A stretch of 64,000 nt of DNA from Methylobacterium sp. J-070 (GTDB lineage Bacteria; Pseudomonadota; Alphaproteobacteria; Rhizobiales; Beijerinckiaceae). The stretch covers positions 47,875-111,874 of the forward strand of contig NZ_JAKSXX010000208.1 of assembly GCF_022829385.1 (NCBI RefSeq), given 5' to 3'. Both the position numbers and the translations under genes were made by a program. Of this stretch, positions 52,640-61,136 are shown in pieces. Within the stretch, counting starts at the first letter, position 1. Every line of letters starts with the position of its first letter. The notes beneath the pieces were generated by a model. That model had not been told where the DNA came from. It ran no database searches and saw only the letters and a list, made by a program, of their open reading frames with translations.

Positions 52640-52819
52640 TCACGTCGCCAGCGCCGCCATCAGCGTGAGGCCGGCGGCGGGAAGCGCCAGTGCCAGGACT
52701 GCCAGGGCGTCGAGGGGCGCGGGCCGACCGGCGGCAAGCCAGCGGCGCTCGGCACATTTCTCGGCTGCGAATCCTCCGAGCACGAGGAGACAGCCGATGA
52801 AGGTCATGAGCGGAGACAT
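52640..52819 (-). CDS. 59-residue membrane protein
   Basis: A short frame from ATG 52819, with GGAGAGG nine bases upstream, encodes MSPLMTFIGCLLVLGG, a charged loop (EKCAERRWLAAGRP) and a second hydrophobic helix (LALPAAGLTLMAALA). The prediction is a two-pass inner membrane hairpin. ATG 52807 is also possible. It is convergent with the PilZ gene and divergent from the AlgX-like gene. Function unknown. Confidence 0.6.
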   Translation of the reverse strand: MSPLMTFIGCLLVLGGFAAEKCAERRWLAAGRPAPLDALAVLALALPAAGLTLMAALAT

Positions 52820-53050
52820 CGACCGCCGCCTCTCCGAACGTCGCGCGGGATCATGCGCCCAGGCGGAGTACCCGCCGAACACCGGTAAGGTTTCACCGCT
52901 GGCGGCGGCGCGGGCGAAAAAATGGCGCCGGCGCCCGCGTCGGCAGGGCCGATGGGCGCGCGGCCTTGCAATCCCGCCCGGATCCGGCGAGGCCCATGAC
53001 CGGCCCCGCGCGCGGAACGTCGCGGAGCCGACGGGAGATGCGGACGCGAC

Positions 53051-54007
53051 ATGAAGAGCGGGAACGGCGTGGCCGTCGGGCGCGAGGGCTGGCTGTACTG
53101 GATCGGACGGGCCCGGGAGGTGGAGACTTTCTACGGCGACACCGCGCTGTCGCGCCGCGTGCTGGAGCGCTGGGCGGCGCGGATCGACCGGCGGGCGCGT
53201 CGCCTGGACCAGCTCGGGATCACCCACGTGCACACGGTGGTGCCCGACAAGCTTGCGGTCTACCCGGACCTGCTCGGCCGTCCGTTTCCCGGGCTCGACG
53301 ATCCGCCCGGTGTCCGGCTCGCCCGCCTCCTGGCCGGACGCAGCGCGGCCCCGATGGTCGACCTGCTGACCCCGCTCCTGGCCGCCCGCGCCGACGAGCC
53401 GGTCTATCTGCGGACGGACACCCACTGGACGTATCGCGGCTACCTCACCGCCTACCGCGCCCTCTGCGAGGCCCTGGCCGCCCCGGTGGCCGAGCACGTC
53501 TTCGCGGGCACGCGAGCCCAGGAGCGCTTCACCTTCGACCTCGGCGAGAAGCTCGACCCTGCGGTGGACGAAACGTATGTCGCCTACGATTTCCCGCGCA
53601 ACGCGGAGCGGGTCGATGCGAATGCGCTGGTGCACGTCCGCGAGGCCGGGCGGGCCGTCAGGCCGCGGGGGCTGTTCGTCGGGTCGCGCGTGGTGCTCAG
53701 GAACCACCGCGCCCCCGACCCGCGCCGGCTCGTCCTCTTCGGGGATTCCTACATCTACAGCCCTGGCGCGCGCCTCACGGCCATGCTCGCGGAGACGTTC
53801 AGCGAGGTGCACGCGATCTGGTCGGCCAATATCGACTGGGCCTACGTCGAGGCGGTACGTCCGGACGTGTTGATCTTCGAGATCGCCGAGCGCTTCCTGC
53901 GCCAGGTCCCCACGGACCGGATCCGCATCGACGCCTTCGCGGAGGCGCGGGCGCGGCGGGCCGTCCGGCTGCCCCTGCGGGAACGCCTCGGACGCTGGCT
54001 CCGGTAG
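53051..54007 (+). CDS. AlgX/AlgJ-like SGNH hydrolase-type protein
   Basis: The 318-residue protein has the alginate O-acetylation AlgX/AlgJ pattern: GREGWLYWIG at the N-terminus, VPDKLAVYPDLLG, RTDTHWTYRGYLTAYR with the catalytic Asp-His, and LFGDSYIYS with the nucleophile Ser. Such proteins add acetyl groups to exported polysaccharides. No signal peptide or membrane helix is present in this frame, and no MBOAT acyltransferase gene is near, which is odd for the family. No upstream in-frame start was found to supply one. Confidence 0.83.
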   Translation: MKSGNGVAVGREGWLYWIGRAREVETFYGDTALSRRVLERWAARIDRRARRLDQLGITHVHTVVPDKLAVYPDLLGRPFPGLDDPPGVRLARLLAGRSAAPMVDLLTPLLAARADEPVYLRTDTHWTYRGYLTAYRALCEALAAPVAEHVFAGTRAQERFTFDLGEKLDPAVDETYVAYDFPRNAERVDANALVHVREAGRAVRPRGLFVGSRVVLRNHRAPDPRRLVLFGDSYIYSPGARLTAMLAETFSEVHAIWSANIDWAYVEAVRPDVLIFEIAERFLRQVPTDRIRIDAFAEARARRAVRLPLRERLGRWLR

Positions 54008-54042
54008 GCCCCGCCCGGACCGGGCTCGAGCCACGCCCGGCC

Positions 54043-54058
54043 TTAACCTTTTGTTAAC
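54043..54058 (+). promoter_or_regulatory. CtrA binding box TTAA-N7-TTAAC
   Basis: TTAA (54043-54046), seven bases, TTAAC (54054-54058): an exact CtrA consensus, 44 bases before the ATG at 54103. Confidence 0.65.
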
Positions 54059-54102
54059 GAGGGCGCGCTCCCCTGGGCTCCGAACCGTCTCAGGGTAAGC
54101 CC

Positions 54103-54354
54103 ATGCCCAACGTCGATCTTCGCACCGAATTCGCCAGACTGTGCGCCGCGGAACCCTCGGGCGAGGCGGACGGGACCACCTACGAGGAGGTGCTCGGCCT
54201 GGCGGTCCAGCGCCTGGTGCTCCGAACCCGCGACACACGGTGCGGTCGCGCGCCACGCCCGCGCTACGAGCACGGATCGCCCGCGAACGACTGCCCGTTC
54301 ATGGTGTCGGTCATGACCCTCCCGTTCGAGCGCGTGCCGCAGGGTCTTCGCTAG
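54103..54354 (+). CDS. small hypothetical protein downstream of a CtrA box
   Basis: The 83-residue protein starts MPNVDLRTEFARLCAAEPSG and has a helical acidic first half, then a basic Arg-rich part (RTRDTRCGRAPRPRYEHG) and a hydrophobic end. ATG 54103 is preceded by a weak AGGGTAAG site. A perfect CtrA box lies upstream, which supports it being a real gene under cell-cycle control. No family is recognised. Confidence 0.6.
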   Translation: MPNVDLRTEFARLCAAEPSGEADGTTYEEVLGLAVQRLVLRTRDTRCGRAPRPRYEHGSPANDCPFMVSVMTLPFERVPQGLR

Positions 54355-54601
54355 GGCCGCATCCGATTGGGTCGCAACGGGATCGTCGGCTGCGCCCATG
54401 CCGAGGCGGGCGCGGGTCTCCGCCCGCGCGGCAGAGGGAGCGTGTCGCGCCACTTACGGACCGGCCATGTCCGTTTGCTGGACTGGTGCGACACGATCGG
54501 GACCGGCTGCAGCACGGAAGTGCGAGCGCGCGGGACAGGCGCCCCCCGGACCGGCGCACGGCTGCGGGATGCGCGGGGAAGCGCCCCGACGTCGAGATCG
54601 G

Positions 54602-55246
54602 TCAGCCGGAACGACGGTTGCAGCGGACATAGGCTGAGGTGCCCCAGGCGCTCGACCAAGTCAGGCGGTCGCCGTCGACCACGAGGCGCACATGCGAGGA
54701 CCAGCGGCGGTCCCGGTCGCTGCAATCGGCAGCCATCGCCCAGGCGTTGCCGGTGCGATGCGTGTCGCGGAAGCTGCAGACGGTGTCGCCGGCCTTGGCG
54801 CGATCGGGCGTGATGGTGGCCTGGAACAAGCCGTGGCGGCGTGCGGGCGCGCCGCAGGCATCCGCTGTGGGTCCCCAGGTGCCGACGTAGTCGGCGCCCG
54901 CGACCGGGCGCGGCGTGGCCGGCGCCATCGGGGTCTGGGCCGTCTGGGGTTGAGCGATCTGGGCCGCCGGTGGCGGCGGCGACAGGGCGGCGGGTGCCGC
55001 TGCGGCGGGCGGTTCCGGCGCGGCCACCGCGATCAGCGGGCGCGGCAGATCCCCGGTCTGATCGATGAGCGGTTCCCCGATCATCTGGAGCGACGGCCGT
55101 CTGAACGGCATGTCCTCGGTGAGGTAGGCGGCGCAGTAGGCAAACAGGCCGATCCAGCCGACGGCGAGAAGAAGCGGTGGCGCGATGCTGCGCCGGTCTC
55201 CTGCCCACGGCTCGACGGTCAGATCGACCGAGGCTCCCGCCGCCAT
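54602..55246 (-). CDS. membrane-anchored protein with a secreted Cys-containing domain
   Basis: The product of about 214 residues starts MAAGASVDLTVEPWAG, has one membrane helix (about residues 24-44, PPLLLAVGWIGLFAYCAAYL), a Pro/Ala-rich linker and a C-terminal domain of about 100 residues with YVGTWGPTADACGAPARR and Cys pairs (TVCSFRD, DCSDRD, VRCNRR). The domain faces the periplasm. ATG 55246 is preceded by a strong GGAGGAGG. A CtrA box lies 135 bases upstream. The folded domain resembles small TWG/GTW-type lipocalin-like repeats but no family is assigned. Confidence 0.8.
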   Translation of the reverse strand: MAAGASVDLTVEPWAGDRRSIAPPLLLAVGWIGLFAYCAAYLTEDMPFRRPSLQMIGEPLIDQTGDLPRPLIAVAAPEPPAAAAPAALSPPPPAAQIAQPQTAQTPMAPATPRPVAGADYVGTWGPTADACGAPARRHGLFQATITPDRAKAGDTVCSFRDTHRTGNAWAMAADCSDRDRRWSSHVRLVVDGDRLTWSSAWGTSAYVRCNRRSG

Positions 55247-55380
55247 TTCGTCCTCCTCCGATCCTCGGGCGGCCTTCCCGCCCACCGATCCAGGCTGGTC
55301 CGGGAGCCGTACCGGCGCGCCCCAGCCATCCGCTACTCAACGTTGAATGGTTGAGCGTTCAATTACCGTCGCGCGGATGG

Positions 55381-55396
55381 TTAAGATTGCGTTAAC
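55381..55396 (+). promoter_or_regulatory. CtrA binding box TTAA-N7-TTAAC
   Basis: TTAA (55381-55384), GATTGCG, TTAAC (55392-55396) is an exact consensus match, between the divergent genes starting at 55246 (minus) and 55740 (plus). Confidence 0.65.
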
Positions 55397-55676
55397 GCAC
55401 TGCGCTTGCGTCAACGTTTTGGAGAGAGGCGCGGGCCATCGCGGCAGCGACCGGACAAGCGTCGGACACCGCCGCGGGCCGGGCGAATGGGGTATGCCGG
55501 GCCCCCGTCCTCGCAAAGGCCCGGCCTGTCGCTCGCTCTGTCGGCGATGCAGGTTTCGCGGCGGTCGTCGCGGGTCTCGCGGCCGGGACCTGTCCCGACG
55601 GGCGATCCGAGCGAACACCTGGGCGGGAGGCGGCCGGGGCCGCGCATGCGGCTCGCCGCGTCCGCGAGATGGCGCT

Positions 55677-55691
55677 TTAACGATGCGTTTA
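55677..55691 (+). promoter_or_regulatory. near-match CtrA box
   Basis: TTAA (55677-55680), seven bases, TTTA (55688-55691) differ from the consensus by one base in the second half. It lies 48 bases before ATG 55740. Confidence 0.4.
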
Positions 55692-55739
55692 CCGTGCGCC
55701 CACAAGCATCGTCTTTTTCAGGGGAGCACCGGTCCAGCC

Positions 55740-55904
55740 ATGCTCGACATCGTGTTCTGGTGGTGCGCGCTCGTAGCCCTTGCCGGGTCGGCCGCGCTGG
55801 TCGGTGTCGCCCTGCTGTTCGGGCGCGGGCCTCAGGCGGTCCGGGTGCGGGTGAGGCCGTCCGCGCAGACACCGTCGGTGGTGCGCCGCTTCGGCCGGGC
55901 CTAG
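55740..55904 (+). CDS. 54-residue single-pass membrane protein
   Basis: The short product MLDIVFWWCALVALAG and on has one strong membrane helix (residues about 4-27) then a basic tail (GRGPQAVRVRVRPS) that should lie in the cytoplasm. A near CtrA box sits 48 bases upstream and a GGGGAG is found further up than ideal. Given the CtrA sites here it could be a small cell-cycle membrane protein, which is inference. Confidence 0.5.
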   Translation: MLDIVFWWCALVALAGSAALVGVALLFGRGPQAVRVRVRPSAQTPSVVRRFGRA

Positions 55905-55917
55905 GACGCCGGCACGG

Positions 55918-56130
55918 TCAGTCGTCGGATTCACCCGCGCCGGCATCGTCGCCCGTTTCCAGAAGCCAGTCCGGCAATCCCGGGATCACCTCCCCGGCCA
56001 CCGCCCCCGCCGTCTCGAGGGCCTTGCCGGCTTTCGCCTCGGGGCTCTCGGCCCGGACCTCGGCGAACAGCTTCCGGGCCAGACGGTCGAGTTCCTCCTC
56101 CGACAGATGCGGTTCGTTCGGGTCTGTCAT
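55918..56130 (-). CDS. small acidic hypothetical protein
   Basis: From ATG 56130 (GAGGAG eight bases upstream) the 70-residue product is acidic and helical (EPHLSEEELDRLARKLF, ESPEAKAGKALE), with a Gly/Leu patch and a DDAGAGESDD tail. A larger frame from 56181 is unlikely. No family is recognised. It lies convergent with the 55740 gene and next to a damaged enoyl-CoA hydratase. Confidence 0.62.
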   Translation of the reverse strand: MTDPNEPHLSEEELDRLARKLFAEVRAESPEAKAGKALETAGAVAGEVIPGLPDWLLETGDDAGAGESDD

Positions 56131-56504
56131 GAGACGTCTCCTCAGCGCGGACGTCCGCTCGGCTCGGCCCCGTCTGCGCACGGGGACGATGGGGAGCGCC
56201 CGCTCTCACCACTCCGGCCCGTCACGCACCGGGCCCGGGCGCATGATGCGCGCGCGCCGTTAGCGCCGGGTAACCGCTTCCGCGCGATCGTCCCCTCATG
56301 GCTCAACAGGCGCTCGTGGATAGCTCACCCTCCGGGTACGCGTCTGCGTGGAAGCGCGCCGCGCAACCCGACACGGTCGCCGAGCCGCGGCCGCGATATC
56401 CGGCGGAGGGGCGAGCCATCATCGCGGGAGGATCGATGGCGTGTCTGTGGTGGCCCCGGTCCCGGGCGAGCGTATTGCGGAGCTCACGGCGCATCGTCCG
56501 AGCA

Positions 56505-57029
56505 ATGGAAATACCTGCCACGCCATCGACCGAGAGGGTTGAAGCTGTGTTGAGCGCGCTGGGACCCGAACCCAGGACCTATAGATTAAACGCGATTGCC
56601 GACTGTCCCGTGCCCATTGTCGCCGCGATCCAGGGGGCCCGCTTCGGGGCGCCGGTCGGACGCATGGGTTTCCCGCTGGCGCTGGGTGAGACGGAAGGGC
56701 TGTTCCGCCTCGTCGGGCCGTCCGTTTCCGCGGAGTTGTTGATCGAGGGGCGGCTGTTCGACGCCCGGACCGCCCGCGAGAAGGGCTTAGTCACCAGGGT
56801 CGTCGAGGCGGAGGATTTCGAGGCCGCCATCGCCGAGACGGTCGAGAACATCTGTGCGAGCGGCATCCTGGCCGCCCGATCGCACAAGCGCCAGATCAGG
56901 CGGCTGATGCGGGATGCGGCCCCCGTGACGTCCGCCGAGCGAATGGAGGTGTACGGCTTCGCGGAGAGCGACGAGTACAGGCGCGGCGTCGAGGCGTTTC
57001 TGGCCAAGGCGACCCGCCGAGCCCGCTGA
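56505..57029 (+). pseudogene. enoyl-CoA hydratase/isomerase family, internally deleted
   Basis: The frame encodes the later part of a crotonase-fold protein: NAIADCPVPIVAAIQGA runs directly into RFGAPVGRMGFPLAL and on through GPSVSAELLIEGRLFDARTA to a normal C-terminal ARRAR end. In the family the sequence after AIQGA should continue with the GGG oxyanion-hole loop and about 20 more residues before ARFG. Those are missing in frame, and nothing like the usual N-terminal hundred residues precedes it. The product cannot stabilise a CoA-thioester enolate, so it is inactive or has a new role. Confidence 0.7.
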
Positions 57030-57533
57030 GCGGCCTCCGGATCACCGGCTCGAACGCGAGGCCCGCGCCCGGGATACGCCGGTCAATCATGCTCGCGCCG
57101 CCGATACAGCAGGCTTTCCCGGTGAAAGGATGCTCCGGCTGTTCGGCGGAAATTTTTTTGCCGGGCCTGTGACTTAAGGGAAACCTGTCGGTTTGCCGCT
57201 CCCGAAGACGCCCTCTGTCGTATCTCCCTGAAAACCGCGGAGCACGCCGTTCCCGCCGTCAGGTAGCGGCCCTCCGCGCGCTGGGCTGACGTGAAATTGG
57301 AGACCGGTTCGCTCCACGAGCGAAGACGGGCGTTCGTCGTGATCAACACGGGGGCGGCCTCGGATCTCGGGTCGGGTCGAGGGCCGCCGAGCCGTGTCTC
57401 CTTCGACCTCCTTCCGGCCGCTGACCTCGCGTTAGCGGAGTGGACCGCCTGAGTTGCCTCGCCGCTGCCCCACGACCACTATGCGGCACGGAACGAGGTG
57501 ATCGATGATGACGCCAAGCATGATCGACCGCGC
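57030..57533. other. 504-base intergenic region
   Basis: It contains an A/T run (GAAATTTTTTTG near 57150) and no supported gene. The promoter of the peptide-type binding protein operon should lie here. Confidence 0.4.
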
Positions 57534-59105
57534 ATGAGGCGCCGCGATGTTCTCGGAGCCTTGGCAGCGGCCTCCCTCGCGCGGCCCGCCGTCGCGAAAC
57601 CCGCCAAGGTCCTGCGCTTCGTCCCCGAGAGCGACGTCGCGGTGATCGACCCGATCTGGACGACGGCGACGGTGACGCGCAACCACGGCTACCTCCTCTT
57701 CGACACCCTCTACGGCCAGACCGCGCGCTACGACTTCGAGCCGCAGATGGTGGAGGGGCACACGGTCGAGGCGGACGGACGGCTCTGGCACCTGACCTTG
57801 CGCGAGGATCTGCGCTTCCATGACGGCGAACCGGTGCTGGCTCGGGACGTGGTGGCGAGCATCCGCCGGTTCGCCGCGCGCGATGCCTTCGCCAGGGCGC
57901 TGATGGACGCAACGGACGAACTCACCGCGGCCTCCGACCGCGTCGTGCTGTTTCGGCTCAAGCGTCCCTTCCCACTCCTGCCCGCAGCCCTGGGCAAGAC
58001 CGGCACCTCGATGCCCTGCATCATGCCGGAGCGCCTGGCGAAGACCGACGCAAACACGCAGGTCACCGAAATGGTCGGCTCCGGCCCCTTCCGCTTCAAG
58101 GCGGACGAGCGGGTCCCGGGGGCGCTCACCGTCTACGAGCGCTTCGACGGCTACGTGCCCCGTCGCGACGGGACGGCGAGCTTCACCGCCGGCCCGAAGC
58201 GGGTGCATTTCGACCGCATCGAGTGGCGGATCGTTCCCGACGCCTCCACCGCCGCGAGTGCGCTCGCCGCCGGGGAGGTCGACTGGTGGCAGAATCCGAC
58301 GCCTGACCTGCAGGGGCTGCTTAAGGGCAACGCGGCCCTGAAGCTGGAGGTGCTCGATCCTGCCGGCGGCGTCGGCTGCCTGCGCTTCAACCACCTGCAC
58401 CCGCCCTTCGACAATCCGGCAATCCGCCGGGCGCTGCTGGGTGCCATCGACCAGACGGAGTTCATGAGCGCGGTCGCGGGCGACGAGCGGTCCTTGTGGA
58501 AGGACCACGTCGGCGTGTTCAGTCCCGACGCGCCGATGGCGACGCGCGAGGGCACGGACGCGCTGGTGGGCGCCCGGGACTTCGCCGCGGTGAAGCGCGC
58601 CCTGGAGCAGGCCGGCTACCGCGGCGAGCGCGTGGTCATGCTCGATCCCACCGATTACCCGGCCACGCATCCGCTGGCGCTGGTGGCGGCCGAGGCGTTT
58701 CAGAAGTGCGGGCTCGCCGTCGACCTCGTCGCGATGGACTGGGGCACGCTGGTCCAGCGCCGGTCGAGTCGCCAGCCTCCGGACAAGGGCGGCTGGAACA
58801 CGTTCGTCACCTACCTCAACGGCACGAACAATTTCGATCCCGCGGCCCAGCTGGGCATCCGCGGCAACGGCGACCAGGCCTGGTTCGGCTGGCCCCGCGC
58901 CCCGCGGCTCGAGGAGTTGCGGGCGCAGTGGTTCGCCGCGCCCGACCTCGCGGCGCAGAAGGCGATCTGTGCCGAGATCCAGCGACAGTTCTTCGTCGAC
59001 GTGCCCTACCTGCCGCTCGGCGCCTACTACGAGGCCACGGCCTATCGCGGGCTGGCCGGCGTGCGCAGCGGATTCCCGCAATTCTACGACGTCAGACCGG
59101 CTTGA
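57534..59105 (+). CDS. dipeptide/oligopeptide-type ABC substrate-binding protein
   Basis: The 523-residue protein has a twin-Arg signal (MRRRDVLGALAAASLARPAVA) and the SBP_bac_5 fold used for peptides, nickel and other large ligands: DPIWTTATVTRNHGYLLFDTLYG, LREDLRFHDGEPVLARDV, and FNHLHPPFDNPAIRRALLGAID. No permease or ATPase is adjacent. The start ATG 57534 is chosen to fit the signal; GTG 57498 is in frame. The metallopeptidase gene begins 15 bases after its stop, so the two are an operon, and the imported ligand may be a peptide that the peptidase then handles. Confidence 0.9.
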   Translation: MRRRDVLGALAAASLARPAVAKPAKVLRFVPESDVAVIDPIWTTATVTRNHGYLLFDTLYGQTARYDFEPQMVEGHTVEADGRLWHLTLREDLRFHDGEPVLARDVVASIRRFAARDAFARALMDATDELTAASDRVVLFRLKRPFPLLPAALGKTGTSMPCIMPERLAKTDANTQVTEMVGSGPFRFKADERVPGALTVYERFDGYVPRRDGTASFTAGPKRVHFDRIEWRIVPDASTAASALAAGEVDWWQNPTPDLQGLLKGNAALKLEVLDPAGGVGCLRFNHLHPPFDNPAIRRALLGAIDQTEFMSAVAGDERSLWKDHVGVFSPDAPMATREGTDALVGARDFAAVKRALEQAGYRGERVVMLDPTDYPATHPLALVAAEAFQKCGLAVDLVAMDWGTLVQRRSSRQPPDKGGWNTFVTYLNGTNNFDPAAQLGIRGNGDQAWFGWPRAPRLEELRAQWFAAPDLAAQKAICAEIQRQFFVDVPYLPLGAYYEATAYRGLAGVRSGFPQFYDVRPA

Positions 59106-59119
59106 GGAGACCCACGGGG

Positions 59120-60622
59120 ATGCGCATCGCCGTGCTCCAGTTCACCCACGAGACCGTGACGTTCCTGCCGAACGACACGACCCTGGAGGATTTCGTCTAT
59201 CCGGGCTCGCCTACGGGCGGTGAGGCGCTTCTCGCCACCGATCCCAAGGGCTACATGGGCGGCTTCGTCCAGGTCGCGCGGGAATACGAAGGGGTCGACC
59301 TGGTCGGGATCACGTCGCCGCTCTGGCCGCGCACCGGGATCGGTTCCGGCTGGGTGACGCGCGAGGCGTTCGAGCGTTTCCTGGGCGTGATGCTGTCGGA
59401 GCTGCGGGCAGAGACGGCCTTTGACGGAATCTACCTCGCGCTGCACGGGGCCATGGGCGTGCGCGGGGTACCGCGCCCCGAGGCGGAGATCGCCCGGCGG
59501 GTGCGGGAGGTCGTCGGGTCGGGCATTCCCATGACGGCGACCTTCGACCCGCATGGCAACGAGGACGCGGAGTTCCTGCGCCACGCCGACATGGCCTTCG
59601 CGGTGAAGTACTTCCCGCATTACGACATGCATCTGCAGGGGCAGCGCGCGGCGCGCATGCTGGTGCGGACCATCCGCGGCGGCTTCCGGCCGGCGCACCG
59701 GACGATCTCCGTGCCGGTCATCGCGCCGACGGTCGTGATGTGGACGGGCGCCCCGCCCTGGTCCGACCTCGTGCAGCGGGCGCTGGTCTGGGAAGCCCGG
59801 GAGCCCGACGTCTTCGTCAACGTGTTCTTCGGCTTCCCGTGGTCGGACGTGCCCGATGCCGGGATGGCGATCCAGGTCCTGACCAACGGCGATCCCGATC
59901 TCGCCGACCGGGTCGCCCGGGACATGGCGTCTTGGACCTGGCGGCATCGGGAGGCCCTGGTGTCGAGCGTCGCCATCCACCCGATGCGCGACGGGGTCGC
60001 CCGGGCGGCGCAAGCCGTGCGGGAGGGCGCCGCGCCGGTGGTGCTCGCCGACTACAGCGATCGCTCCGGCCGGGCGACGTGGCTCCTGGCGGAGGTGCTG
60101 GCGCAGGATCTGGCGCGCACGCTCGTCGGCACGGTCGCCGCCCCCGAGGTCCTGCGCCGGCTGCTCGCCGGCGGCGTGAAGGCCGGCGACGCGTTCGACG
60201 AGGCCGTGGGCGGACCGGTCGAGGGCGAGGACGATCCGTCCGCCGGAAGCCCGGTCCGCGTCACCGGGACGGTGCTCTCCGTCGCCGAGGCTACGGCCGG
60301 CCGCGGCAGCGGTGACGTCTGGCTGTGCGTCGGCTTCGGACAGGGCAACGTGCTGGTGCTCAGCCCGTACCTCGTCCAGATCATGGAGCCATCGGAGCTC
60401 TGGACCCTCGGCTTGGACGCGGCGGATTTCGACGTGGTCGCGATCAAGTCCCGGGTCCATTTCCGCCGGGGCTTCGACGATTCGGGCTACGCGCGGACGA
60501 TCCTGCTTGTCGAGCCGCCCGAGCCGTTCCTGGGTACGGTGCATCTCGACGCTCTCGCCTACGAGAACCTCAGGCTCGGCGACTACTATCCCTACGGCAG
60601 TCCCGCCTTCGACGCCGCCTGA
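59120..60622 (+). CDS. M81-family metallopeptidase (MlrC-like)
   Basis: The 500-residue protein has the M81 pattern of MlrC, the enzyme that degrades linearised microcystin: QFTHETVTFLPN, YLALHGAMGVRG, TFDPHGNEDAEF and YFPHYDMHLQG, which carry the metal-binding His/Asp residues. Other M81 members act on many cyclic or short peptides. It is cytoplasmic (no signal). ATG 59120 has GAGGAG upstream. Together with the upstream binding protein it may form a peptide use pathway; microcystin is not implied. Confidence 0.9.
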   Translation: MRIAVLQFTHETVTFLPNDTTLEDFVYPGSPTGGEALLATDPKGYMGGFVQVAREYEGVDLVGITSPLWPRTGIGSGWVTREAFERFLGVMLSELRAETAFDGIYLALHGAMGVRGVPRPEAEIARRVREVVGSGIPMTATFDPHGNEDAEFLRHADMAFAVKYFPHYDMHLQGQRAARMLVRTIRGGFRPAHRTISVPVIAPTVVMWTGAPPWSDLVQRALVWEAREPDVFVNVFFGFPWSDVPDAGMAIQVLTNGDPDLADRVARDMASWTWRHREALVSSVAIHPMRDGVARAAQAVREGAAPVVLADYSDRSGRATWLLAEVLAQDLARTLVGTVAAPEVLRRLLAGGVKAGDAFDEAVGGPVEGEDDPSAGSPVRVTGTVLSVAEATAGRGSGDVWLCVGFGQGNVLVLSPYLVQIMEPSELWTLGLDAADFDVVAIKSRVHFRRGFDDSGYARTILLVEPPEPFLGTVHLDALAYENLRLGDYYPYGSPAFDAA

Positions 60623-61136
60623 GGCAATGCGCCGATACACCGTTCTGCACCGGGCCGTCGCGATAAGTCAGCTGCGATCCCTTCCAACCGAGCGCAACAC
60701 TGTCGTTCCGGCACGCCTGGCACCGATGTGTGAGCAAATGACGGCACTGGACGTCGCCGATCCGGGTTGTGCACGGCGCCTATGACCAGGTCTCATATCC
60801 TCAAAAGGCTCGGCTTAAATTTGGTTCTTGGAAGTCGTTTTTGTGCTACATCTATTTCCGCCGCTCGTGATTTATACAGGATACTTTGATTAAATTATCG
60901 AACACTGAAAACTATGTTATAACTGATACTGAAATAGTACCCGAAATCAAACATCGCAGCGATTCAGACTTTTTCGATGGTCCCGAGGATCCGGCCGCTT
61001 GGATGACGCCTGTAAGACGTCAAGGACTTTTAGGAGCCAATCGGCACCCGGGCCCGGCGGCAGGCGTGGGTATCGGCGACGATGGCATCCCGCCGCGTCT
61101 GTTCGGCGCCGCGGCCGGGCGCTCTATACCGCTCCC
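60623..61136. other. 514-base gap with an AT-rich island
   Basis: Bases 60800-60960 are strikingly AT-rich for this genome (for example AACTATGTTATAACTGATAC). A frame from TTG 60886 reads protein-like for about 40 residues (ITDTEIVPEIKHRSDSDFF) but then becomes Arg/Pro-rich, so no gene is called. Confidence 0.5.

Larger units (their letters stand above)
55247..55739. other. 493-base divergent intergenic region with CtrA boxes
   Basis: It holds one perfect CtrA box (55381-55396), one near match (55677-55691) and an inverted repeat TTGAA-N10-TTCAA at 55343-55362. No gene is supported in the GC-rich middle part. Confidence 0.5.

Noticed and set aside
52665..53054. 129-codon plus-strand frame overlapping the start of the AlgX-like gene
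   Set aside because: It is opposite the 59-residue membrane gene that has a proper ribosome binding site, and its own composition is Arg-rich without domain features.
56260..56274. TTAG-N7-TAAC resembling a CtrA box
   Set aside because: The second half-site does not match TTAA; too many mismatches to call.
57083..57349. 88-codon minus-strand frame
   Set aside because: No ribosome binding site and a composition typical of chance frames.
57432..59081. 549-codon minus-strand frame
   Set aside because: Antisense to the peptide-type binding protein; no domain features.
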